A stretch of DNA of 44,037 bases from a virus, in IMG/VR virus record IMGVR_UViG_3300001685_000004, positions 1-44,037 of that record; one strand, written 5' to 3'. The translations under genes were made by a program, and so were the position numbers. The notes beneath the pieces are model-generated. The model ran no database searches. It was not told the DNA's origin and worked only from the letters and a program-made list of their open reading frames with translations. Of the stretch, positions 37,987 to 44,037 are shown one piece after another. The first letter of the stretch is position 1. Each line of letters begins with the position of its first letter.

Positions 37987-38544
37987 ATGGATTTGAGTAA
38001 ATTATTCGAGATGCAGAAGGCATTGGACGCAAGGATTGAGAAGGAACATCCACGAGAAGATGGTGAGGATCGTTTAGCTAAAAAGTTATTAGCTTTACAG
38101 GTTGAGTTGGGTGAGTGTGCAAATGAATGGAGAGGTTTTAAGTTTTGGAGTAATGACCAAGAACCTAGGAAGAAATTGATGGTTTTTGCTAGAGGTTCAG
38201 GTAAAACAATTCCACCTCATAAAACTGTTAATCCATTGCTTGAAGAGTTCGTAGACGTTCTCCACTTCTCTATCAGTATTGCAACTGAATTTGGTTTAAC
38301 CACATACAAAACAAGATTTGGTGATTTACGCTATCACAAAAACTCAATAATCAAAACGTTTAGCATGGTTTTTCAAGATATTAATGAATTATTGTATTAC
38401 GAAAACGCAGAACGATATGTTAGAGATTTCCTAGATGGCGTATTAGGACTTGGTTATAAATTAGGATTTAGCTTTGAAGAAATTGAAGCAGCTTACATTG
38501 CGAAAAATCAAACTAATCATGTTAGGCAAGACAATGGGTATTAA
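37987..38544 (+). CDS. dUTP diphosphatase (dimeric, all-alpha)
   Basis: The 185-residue enzyme belongs to the all-alpha NTP pyrophosphatase superfamily (dUTPase_2). It shows LFEMQKALDARI at the start, the metal-binding helix LLALQVELGECANEWRGFKFW (about 33-53, with the E-x-x-E pair) and the second EEFVDVLHF (about 83-91), both conserved in phage dUTPases. It hydrolyses dUTP to dUMP, keeping uracil out of phage DNA. The ATG directly follows the preceding stop. The insert about residues 55-75 (RKKLMVFARGSGKTIPP) may be phage-specific. Confidence 0.9.
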   Translation: MDLSKLFEMQKALDARIEKEHPREDGEDRLAKKLLALQVELGECANEWRGFKFWSNDQEPRKKLMVFARGSGKTIPPHKTVNPLLEEFVDVLHFSISIATEFGLTTYKTRFGDLRYHKNSIIKTFSMVFQDINELLYYENAERYVRDFLDGVLGLGYKLGFSFEEIEAAYIAKNQTNHVRQDNGY

Positions 38545-38698
38545 ATGGGCGAGTGGCGACAAAGTAACCACTATTGACCGCGATTATTACATCGAAATCC
38601 TCACACAATTCAACACGAATAAATCACGCGAGTATTTCGAGAAGCTGACGGATCGTGAGTTGATTGAGAATTATGAGAAATTGATGAGGTTGGATTGA
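38534..38698 (+). CDS. Small hypothetical protein
   Basis: This frame overlaps the dUTPase end. From ATG 38534 it encodes 54 residues (MGIKWASGDKVTTIDRDYYIEILTQFNTNKSREYFEKLTDRELIENYEKLMRLD); another ATG lies 15 bases earlier and the frame is open further upstream. The helical, acidic C-terminus (REYFEKLTDRELIENYEKLM) repeats in many phage early proteins of unknown role. The ribosome site is poor (TTAGG), so the start is uncertain. Confidence 0.6.
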   Translation: MGIKWASGDKVTTIDRDYYIEILTQFNTNKSREYFEKLTDRELIENYEKLMRLD

Positions 38699-38722
38699 TA
38701 CCGCACAGAAGACTTATATAGC
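38695..38722 (+). promoter_or_regulatory. Possible promoter before the small gene at 38745
   Basis: TTGATA (38695-38700) and TATAGC (38717-38722) are 16 bases apart. It overlaps the stop of the previous gene; support is moderate. Confidence 0.35.
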
Positions 38723-38744
38723 GAACTATAGGAGGAATTGTAAA

Positions 38745-39002
38745 ATGCCAAAAGAAGTCGTAGTAACAGGGTTAGGGAATCGCATTGAATATGTAACAAC
38801 AAATGGTAAAGGGTTAATCACAGGTAAGCGAGAGGATATTACCGAGGAAACTATAGTTGCGGTATTCACGCACTTGAAAACTGAATTTGACAGGAAACAC
38901 AAAGAAGGAAAAGGTTTCGGATGTAATTTTGGTGAACATGGGAGATTGATGTATTTAGCACCTAACACAGAGGTGGTTTGGAAAGAGGAAGATGTTAAGT
39001 AA
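38745..39002 (+). CDS. Small hypothetical protein
   Basis: The 85-residue protein reads MPKEVVVTGLGNRIEYVTTNGKGLITGKREDIT...AVFTHLKTEFDRKHKEGKGFGCNFGEHGRLMYL. It has short strands around a helix and two Gly-rich turns, compatible with a small alpha/beta fold. AGGAGG lies nine bases before the ATG. No family can be named. It lies between the dUTPase unit and the RinA-like activator. Confidence 0.72.
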   Translation: MPKEVVVTGLGNRIEYVTTNGKGLITGKREDITEETIVAVFTHLKTEFDRKHKEGKGFGCNFGEHGRLMYLAPNTEVVWKEEDVK

Positions 39003-39047
39003 TTCACAGTTCGTCCAAACTCAACGACAACTCACGCTCAACTAACT

Positions 39048-39063
39048 GATTTAAAATAGATTT
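39048..39063 (+). repeat. Dispersed 16-bp box before the late activator gene
   Basis: GATTTAAAATAGATTT lies 17 bases before the TTG start of the RinA-like gene, in an otherwise gene-free gap. It is one of the copies of the genome-wide box. Confidence 0.5.
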
Positions 39064-39079
39064 GAAGGGGTGAAGGTGA

Positions 39080-39496
39080 TTGAAAAACAACAAGATGCGA
39101 CCTAGCACGTTCAAACACATAGAAGCTGAAATTGCATCACTGCACGATTTACGAAAAGAAATCATCAAACGTCGTGAAGAAATCATGAATCCGACAATGA
39201 CAGAAGAATTAGTCGGTGGACGTTCAAATGAGCCGTCTGACCCAACAGGAAGAATTGCTACACGTTTAGTTATGGACAAACGACTAAGTGAGTTAGAACG
39301 CATTGAAACGGCTATTACGAGCGTGTATGACAAGTTAGAAGAAAAGCCTAAGTTATTGATTCATATGCTTTATTGGGCAAATCGTAAGCGTACATGGGAA
39401 GCGATAACAGAAGAATTAGAAGTGGGAAGAATGACAGGCTTTAGATGGCGTAATGAAATCATTTACGCTGTGGGTGATAAGTTGGGATGGCATTGA
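39080..39496 (+). CDS. Late gene activator, RinA/ArpU family
   Basis: The 138-residue protein starts at TTG behind AGGGGTGAAGGTG. Its pattern (MRPSTFKHIEAEIASLHDLRKEIIKRREEIMNPTMTEELVGGRSNEPSDPTGRIATRLVMDKRLSELERIETAI, then a C-terminal HTH TWEAITEELEVGRMTGFRWRNEII) is typical of the RinA/ArpU/YqaQ-type regulators that switch on head, tail and lysis genes. The PTG-R-A-T-LVMDKRL stretch is the conserved core. Position at the end of the early region, 1.3 kb before the terminase operon, supports this. Its target would be the region 40302-40768. Confidence 0.87.
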   Translation: MKNNKMRPSTFKHIEAEIASLHDLRKEIIKRREEIMNPTMTEELVGGRSNEPSDPTGRIATRLVMDKRLSELERIETAITSVYDKLEEKPKLLIHMLYWANRKRTWEAITEELEVGRMTGFRWRNEIIYAVGDKLGWH

Positions 39497-39561
39497 AAAT
39501 AATACTGAATTGGTATTTTGAGGTAACACTTTTGGTTTATAGTTCTATTATGGGGTACAAC

Positions 39562-39576
39562 CCCAACAGTTAGACA
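39562..39576 (+). repeat. Short hairpin TGGGG-TACAA-CCCCA
   Basis: A 5-bp perfect inverted repeat in the gap 39497-39599, just before the Zn-ribbon nuclease gene. It could be part of the leader or an operator. No T-run follows. Confidence 0.35.
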
Positions 39577-39599
39577 CAGTCGCGAGGAGTGGGAAAACT

Positions 39600-40301
39600 A
39601 TGGTTTATGATTTTAAGAAAAATGAGTATGTGGAAAAGGAAGAAATGATTTATCTATTTGAGTGTTGGTACTGTGAAAGTAAAGTAGCACATGGTTACAA
39701 GAAACCTACACTTAGAATGTTTTGCCAAGATTGTAAGGATAAATATTTAGAAGAAAAAGAAGAAACATTAAAAGAGTATGTGGCGTTAAAAGTTGAGGTT
39801 ATGTATGAACGTGCTTTAAGAAACATCGAGAAGCAATCATTGCCGATGTTTAAATACAAAGAAGTTGCTGAAGCCGTCATTGAGTTAGCGAGGAAAGACC
39901 CTAATAAATTCGGGAGTTCACCTGAGATGATGGCAGCTATGGAACTTATAAGAAATGAAGTTCCTATCAAAATGCAATACAAGATTAAAAGGCATCGTAT
40001 AGATATATTGATACCTTCAATGAAAGTAGCGTTAGAAATCGATGGTTATCTTCATCAATACCAAATATTAAAAGACAGTGTGCGAGATGTTGATTTGATT
40101 AATGAGTTTGGTAAAGGTTGGGAAGTTATAAGAATACCAACGAAACATATCGAGCAGCGTTTGGATCGTTTGGTTCCAGCAATAAAAGCATTGTATAAAG
40201 AGAAACAAAAGCTTCGCGGAATGAATAATGGTTACATACCTACTAATCATTCTAAACGTGATGAAGCTTTACAAAAGATGATAGAGAATGATAATAGGTA
40301 G
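39600..40301 (+). CDS. Zn-ribbon protein with DUF559/PD-(D/E)XK-type nuclease domain
   Basis: The 233-residue protein has a Cys4 zinc ribbon at about 22-47 (CWYCESK...CQDC), a helical middle and a C-terminal nuclease-like core (about 120-200): MQYKIKRHRIDILIPSMKVALEIDGYLHQYQILKDSVRD. The D-I-L and E-I-D-G-YLH strand pair is the DUF559/VSR-like PD-(D/E)XK pattern, with Asp and Glu likely binding the metal. It may be a phage recombination or host-DNA nuclease, or a Vsr-like homing enzyme. GAGGAGTGGG precedes the ATG by eight bases. It lies at the junction between early and late regions. Confidence 0.8.
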   Translation: MVYDFKKNEYVEKEEMIYLFECWYCESKVAHGYKKPTLRMFCQDCKDKYLEEKEETLKEYVALKVEVMYERALRNIEKQSLPMFKYKEVAEAVIELARKDPNKFGSSPEMMAAMELIRNEVPIKMQYKIKRHRIDILIPSMKVALEIDGYLHQYQILKDSVRDVDLINEFGKGWEVIRIPTKHIEQRLDRLVPAIKALYKEKQKLRGMNNGYIPTNHSKRDEALQKMIENDNR

Positions 40302-40361
40302 CAATGACTGAAAGGTCATAACTATAAATGGATTGATAAGCCATGAGATTTAAAATAGTTT

Positions 40362-40373
40362 AGTCGCGCGACT
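40362..40373. promoter_or_regulatory. Perfect 12-bp palindrome AGTCGCGCGACT
   Basis: It overlaps the last base of a dispersed box. GC-rich perfect dyads are rare in this AT-rich genome, so a regulator site (for example of the late activator) is plausible. Its left half AGTCGCG also occurs at 39579-39585 just before the nuclease gene. Confidence 0.45.
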
Positions 40374-40437
40374 CAAATTATTAGCACTGCCAAACACAGG
40401 TTCATAAAACATTCAGTAATGTGGATGTAAACAAACA

Positions 40438-40511
40438 GACTGCAATGGTCTCAGGGATGTACACCATTGATGACAGTCACATGAAAGCCTTGGCGATTGC
40501 TAGGGCTTTTT
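40438..40511 (+). promoter_or_regulatory. Hairpin followed by intrinsic terminator in the late leader
   Basis: GACTG (40438) pairs with CAGTC (40474) and, inside, AATGGT (40444) with ACCATT (40463). Right behind, AGCCTTGGC (40486-40494) pairs with GCTAGGGCT (40499-40507), loop GATT, followed by TTTT. Together they look like a terminator with a sensing hairpin ahead, separating early transcription from the terminase operon. It may also be a plain terminator of the early unit. Confidence 0.65.
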
Positions 40512-40768
40512 ATTATGTACATAAGATAGAACGTTAATGGTTAATGAACATAGATAGATGAACAGGGATATGTTACACGATATCGACTCATGATGATGGG
40601 TTATCTAATCATATCGACTGCGTTCATTAAATGGTGAGTATTGTTACATACATATGAAAGGTGGTGGTCATACTGCTTTACTTGAAGGCTATTAAGTCAA
40701 ATCGAGAAAGGTTAGGGTGATCGCAACACTATCTCGTTTGGTCATGCGTTAATGACTGGGGTGAATGA

Positions 40769-41095
40769 ATGAACGAATACAAATCCATCGAACAGAAGCG
40801 CAAGTTCTACGACTCAGGGTTGTGGAAGTCTATACGACGTAAGGTAATGGAGAGAGACAACAATGAATGTCAACGATGTAAACGTAATGGACTAACAAGC
40901 ATTGATGTATATGAACACACTGGCAAACGAAAGAAGATTAAGCTGGTCGTTCATCACATCAAAGAGTTAGAAGATCATCCTGCCTTTGCATTAGACATAG
41001 ACAACTTAGAAGTGTGTTGTGTTAAGTGTCACAATGAAATTCATGGGCGAACACAAGAAAAGAAAGAACCACAATGGAATGATGAACAGTGGTGA
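40769..41095 (+). CDS. HNH endonuclease of the packaging module
   Basis: The 108-residue protein has the classic small HNH fold: CQRC (34-37), VVHHIKEL (61-68), the conserved Asn in DIDNLEVCC (79) and the CVKCHNEIH end (84-92). Such genes directly precede terS/terL in many HK97-like phages; there the HNH protein helps terminase to cut at cos. The ATG follows GGGGTG by about five bases. This gene, unlike the one at 19376, is part of the packaging operon and is not a homing remnant. A cos site would be expected close by, in the gap to terS. Confidence 0.92.
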   Translation: MNEYKSIEQKRKFYDSGLWKSIRRKVMERDNNECQRCKRNGLTSIDVYEHTGKRKKIKLVVHHIKELEDHPAFALDIDNLEVCCVKCHNEIHGRTQEKKEPQWNDEQW

Positions 41096-41196
41096 CACCC
41101 CCCGTCAAATTGTTTGACAAATTCAAACAACTCTAGGCACCGGAGGGGGAGTCGATGTTTGAGATTTAACTCAAATTAATCAGGATAGGGGGTGGG
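41096..41196. other. Candidate cos / terminase binding region
   Basis: The gap between HNH and terS is dense with symmetry: a C6 run (41098-41103), GTCAAA-TTG-TTTGAC (41104-41118), TTGTTTGA-CAAAT-TCAAACAA (41110-41130), CGGAGGGGG (about 41141) and TTTGAG-ATTTAA-CTCAAA (41158-41175). Such GC-rich ends plus dyads next to HNH and terS are typical for cos regions. The nick sites cannot be placed by eye. Confidence 0.45.
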
Positions 41197-41199
41197 GGT

Positions 41200-41508
41200 A
41201 TGGCGGTTAATATTACGAAGTTGAAAAAGCAGCTCATGGATAGGATTGATGTGGAAGATTTAATTCAAGTCGAGAAAGTCGAAAGATATATCAACATGGT
41301 TGAGTCATTCAGAAAGGTCAATCAAATAATTGAAGACGAAGGTGAATCTGTCGTCACGGAAAACGGGGCGCAACGCTTCACAAAAGCCCACCCTCTAATC
41401 GGAGAAAGAAATAAGATTAACGCTTCATTATTAAATATTGAAAGGTCATTCGGATTCGAACCTGATGACGATAAGGACAAGCCACGCTCAGCTAAAGACT
41501 TGCTATGA
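41200..41508 (+). CDS. terS: Small terminase subunit, P27 family
   Basis: The 102-residue protein binds DNA at the packaging site and hands it to the large subunit. The pattern VEKVERYINMVESFRKVNQIIEDEGESVVTENGAQRFTKAHPLIGERNKINASLLNIERSFGF is the P27 (terS of HK97-like Firmicutes phages) consensus, with the NGAQRF-x-HP turn. GGGGGTGGGG lies before the ATG. Its stop overlaps the terL start by four bases. The short acidic/Lys C-terminus (DDDKDKPRSAKDLL) may contact the large subunit. Confidence 0.92.
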   Translation: MAVNITKLKKQLMDRIDVEDLIQVEKVERYINMVESFRKVNQIIEDEGESVVTENGAQRFTKAHPLIGERNKINASLLNIERSFGFEPDDDKDKPRSAKDLL

Positions 41509-43139
41509 TTTCGAACACGCACGTCGCTGAATATATTCGTCAGTACAAGTCAGGCGAGATCATGCTGAATAAAGAGCGAATCATGCTGATTGATTACCTG
41601 GAAGCACACGTACTGATTAGAGATGATTTGTATTTTGATAATGAGATGATTGAAAACTTTATCAAGTTTACAGAGAAATGGTATTTCCCTTTACAGTCAT
41701 TTCAACGATTCATTGCAGCGTTTGTATTTTTGTTTCACAAATCGGATAACTCAGTATTCTACGAACAGTTTTTAATTATGATGGCGCGTGGTGGTGGTAA
41801 GAACGGATTGATTTCCGCGTTGAGCCACTTCTTCCTAAGCCCATTACATGGCATACCGAAATATAATATCTCCATTGTGGCCAACAGCGAGTTACAAGCA
41901 AAGACATCGTTCAAGGAAATATACGACATTGTAGGATCTAATGAAGTATTAGAGGAAATGTTTTATAGAACGAAAGTAGAAATTGCAGGGAATGACACGA
42001 AAAGCGTTCTTCAATTCCACACTTCAAACGCTGGTAGTAAAGATGGTTTGCGTGATGGCGCGGTCATCTATGATGAGATTCATCGTTATGAAAATTCAGA
42101 TGTAGTAAATGTATTCTCTAGTGGACTTGGAAAAGTCGCAAACGCTAGGGAATTTTTTATTGGAACAGATGGATATGTTCGTGAAGGTTTCTTAGACAAG
42201 ATGAAAGAACGAGCGATGAACATATTGGAAGGCAAAGATTTAGACGATCCGTTATTTCCTTTCATATGTAAGATTGATGATCCTAAAGAGCTTGATGATC
42301 CGTCAGTGTGGGAGAAAGCTAATCCAATGTTTAGCAAGCCTATGAGCTTTTACGCTAAGGGATTGTTGAAGAAAGTAATCACGCAATACAAGCAACTCGC
42401 AAACAATCCTTCTAATCGTGAAGAGTTTATGACTAAACGGATGAACTATCCTGAAGTCGATTTAAATAAAACAGTCGCATCATGGGAAGACATCTTAGCA
42501 ACCAACAGACCATTCCCCGAATTGAAACATCGTACAGCAGTAGGTGGCTTAGACTTTGCAAGCATTAAAGATTTCGCGGCTGTTGGGTTGTTATTCAAGA
42601 TAGGTGATGAATACGTGTGGAAGTCTCATTCTTATGTTCGTAAAGGGTTCTTGGACACGGTGCAATTAAAAGTACCTATCAAACTGTGGGAAGAACAAGG
42701 TTTCCTTACAATACTTGATGAGCCTGTAATTAACATCGCTAACATCGTTAATTGGTTTGTGGAGATGCGTGAGATATATGGAGTTAATACAATCGTAGCC
42801 GATACATTCAGACTTGATTTAGTTAAGTCAGCGTTAGAAGCAGAAGGTTTTGAACTGCAATACATCCGCAACCCTAAAGCGATTCATTCTCTCCTAGCTC
42901 CAAGAGTAGAAACGATGTTCGCTAATAAACAAATCATCTTCGACGACAACCCACTGATGAGATGGTACACGAATAACGTGTACGTCCACATCAAGAAAGA
43001 TGGGAACAAAGAGTATTTGAAGAAGGATGAATTCAGAAGGAAAACAGATGGTTTCCAAGCCTTCATACACGCTTTGTTTCAAGCGGATAAAATATTGGGC
43101 GAAGACGTTGATTTCTTTGTTGGGAACATTAAGTTTTAA
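41505..43139 (+). CDS. terL: Large terminase subunit (ATPase and nuclease), complete copy
   Basis: The 544-residue packaging motor has an ATPase domain and a nuclease domain. The P-loop is ARGGGKNG (about 94-101), Walker B VIYDEIH (about 187-193), then a coupling segment; the RNase-H-like nuclease has Asp in GLDFAS (about 350), Asp in VADTFRLD (about 432) and Asp in DGFQAF (about 514). This is the Terminase_1/YmfN type of HK97-like phages. Its first 615 bases are unique to this end of the window. Residue 232 is Lys here, Met in the left copy. It overlaps terS by four bases and is followed by portal after 21 bases. Confidence 0.95.
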   Translation: MISNTHVAEYIRQYKSGEIMLNKERIMLIDYLEAHVLIRDDLYFDNEMIENFIKFTEKWYFPLQSFQRFIAAFVFLFHKSDNSVFYEQFLIMMARGGGKNGLISALSHFFLSPLHGIPKYNISIVANSELQAKTSFKEIYDIVGSNEVLEEMFYRTKVEIAGNDTKSVLQFHTSNAGSKDGLRDGAVIYDEIHRYENSDVVNVFSSGLGKVANAREFFIGTDGYVREGFLDKMKERAMNILEGKDLDDPLFPFICKIDDPKELDDPSVWEKANPMFSKPMSFYAKGLLKKVITQYKQLANNPSNREEFMTKRMNYPEVDLNKTVASWEDILATNRPFPELKHRTAVGGLDFASIKDFAAVGLLFKIGDEYVWKSHSYVRKGFLDTVQLKVPIKLWEEQGFLTILDEPVINIANIVNWFVEMREIYGVNTIVADTFRLDLVKSALEAEGFELQYIRNPKAIHSLLAPRVETMFANKQIIFDDNPLMRWYTNNVYVHIKKDGNKEYLKKDEFRRKTDGFQAFIHALFQADKILGEDVDFFVGNIKF

Positions 43140-44037
43140 AAAAGGAGGTGAAAATAAATAGTGGGTTTCTTAGATGCAGTATTCAAAAGAAATAGCGAAC
43201 TGGGCTTCATGTTTGATGTTGAAATGTTTGTGGATCAATCCACAAGAACGCATATGAAACGGTTAGCGATCGACACGTGTGCAGCGTTCTTAGGTCGAAC
43301 GATTAGCCAAACAGAATTTAGAGTAAAGAACGGCAAGGCATATGAAAAAAACGAATTGTACTATCGTTTAAACGTCAGACCGAATAAGAATCAAACAGCT
43401 AGTACATTTTGGGGGACGTTCGTTAATAAGTGTATTTACGAAAACGAATGTTTGATTATTCAAGCTGACGATGGTGATTTGTTAATCGCTGATAGCTTCG
43501 TTCACAATGAGTACGCAGTCTTGGGAGATTATTTTTCAAACGTTGTCGTCAAGGAATTTGAATTCAAACGATCATTTAAACAAAGCGAAGTCATCCACAT
43601 TCGATATGCTAACGGAAAATTAGTTCCATTGATTGATAGTTTATTTACTGATTATGGTGATTTGTTTGGACGTATTTTGAGTTCGCAAAAGCGTAAGAAT
43701 CAGATACGAGCAACGGTGGATATGGATATGATTTCTGCTAAGAGTCAAGAACATCAAGCGAAGTTACAAGAGTTCATTAATAACATGTATAAGGCTGTTG
43801 ATTTAAAAGACGTTGCGATTATTCCGCAACAGAAGGGCTTTGAGTACAAAGAAACCTCTCAGGGTGGTTCGGTCGGTCAAAGTGTGGACGAAATCAATAA
43901 GGTAACGAATGGCTTCCTTAATCAAGTGGCGATGGCTATAGGTATTCCAGTCAGTTTGTTATACGGAGATATGGCAGATGTAGAGAAGAACACGAAGAAC
44001 TATATGATGTTCACTGTTGAAGCGTTATTGAAGAAAG
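42118..44037. repeat. Terminal direct repeat, right copy (1,920 bp)
   Basis: This block equals 1-1920, with A at 42199 where the left copy has T at 82. See the left copy for its meaning. Confidence 0.95.
43161..44037 (+). CDS. Portal protein, 5' part (right copy, truncated by window end)
   Basis: The first 292 codons of the portal gene are repeated here, identical to 1044-1920, with the same GTG start and AAAGGAGGTG. The frame is cut only by the end of the window. It represents the same gene as at 1044-2180. Confidence 0.95.
   Translation, partial: MGFLDAVFKRNSELGFMFDVEMFVDQSTRTHMKRLAIDTCAAFLGRTISQTEFRVKNGKAYEKNELYYRLNVRPNKNQTASTFWGTFVNKCIYENECLIIQADDGDLLIADSFVHNEYAVLGDYFSNVVVKEFEFKRSFKQSEVIHIRYANGKLVPLIDSLFTDYGDLFGRILSSQKRKNQIRATVDMDMISAKSQEHQAKLQEFINNMYKAVDLKDVAIIPQQKGFEYKETSQGGSVGQSVDEINKVTNGFLNQVAMAIGIPVSLLYGDMADVEKNTKNYMMFTVEALLKK

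Larger units (their letters stand above)
40302..40768 (+). other. Gene-free leader between early and late regions
   Basis: No open frame with a ribosome site is present. It contains a dispersed box (40347-40362), a perfect palindrome AGTCGCGCGACT (40362-40373), a 5+6-bp hairpin with an intrinsic terminator behind it, and further structure downstream: TTAATGAAC (40540-40548) mirrored by GTTCATTAA (40622-40630), and ATATCGACT twice (40580 and 40611). A late, RinA-dependent promoter is expected here, but I see no strong -35/-10 pair. Confidence 0.55.

Noticed and set aside
41505-43139. Group I intron or intein in terL
   Set aside because: The two HNH genes prompted the check, but terL reads through at normal length with motifs in normal order.

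Overview
This window is essentially a whole genome of a tailed, siphovirus-type phage of a low-GC Gram-positive host, most likely a member of the Bacillales. The signs are strong AGGAGG-type ribosome binding sites, many TTG and GTG starts, an HK97-type head module, a BppU-type baseplate protein, a LC3-like holin and an amidase endolysin. The first 1,920 bases (1-1920) recur at the end (42118-44037) with one substitution, so the unique sequence is 42,117 bp and the molecule is circular, concatemeric or terminally redundant. The numbering breaks inside the large terminase gene.

Layout. The packaging and head genes run from an HNH endonuclease (40769) through terS, terL, portal, ClpP-like protease and major capsid protein, then connectors, tail terminator and major tail protein (to 6397). 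The tail chaperones follow with a -1 frameshift site, then tape measure, Dit, a beta-helix spike, a BppU-SGNH hydrolase protein and a Tal-type protein (to 16821). The lysis cassette (16933-18955) holds a small membrane protein, an XhlA-like protein, a holin and an amidase that appears to encode its own internal cell-wall-binding fragment. An accessory segment (19086-25275) has a self-standing promoter gene, a homing-type HNH gene, an FtsK/SpoIIIE ATPase, a replication-relaxation protein, a VirB2-like membrane protein, YopX, two ribbon-helix-helix-type proteins, iteron-like repeats and a roughly 700-nt gene-free block that folds like a large structured RNA. A divergent XRE repressor/Cro-like switch sits at 25612-26363. 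The early region (26391-40301) carries many tiny genes, an MBL-fold protein, a DUF1351 protein, a compact family B DNA polymerase, a primase/SF3 helicase, a probable origin with nine GTAAC boxes, an orphan methyltransferase, a dUTPase, a RinA/ArpU-like late activator and a Zn-ribbon nuclease.

How it works together. The phage has a lysogeny-type switch, but I find no tyrosine or serine integrase in the 42.1 kb. Its own polymerase, helicase, candidate origin, iteron-like arrays, RHH proteins and FtsK/replication-relaxation pair fit an episomal (phage-plasmid) life style, though this is inference. The RinA-like protein probably turns on the late operon across a structured leader with an intrinsic terminator at 40438-40511. 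A 16-bp element close to GATTWTAAATAGATTA recurs in at least nine gene-free positions and may mark co-regulated promoters. The most unusual feature is the large ornate RNA candidate at 24315-25013, with its own promoter, G-U-preserving stems and a small, very basic protein gene just behind it.
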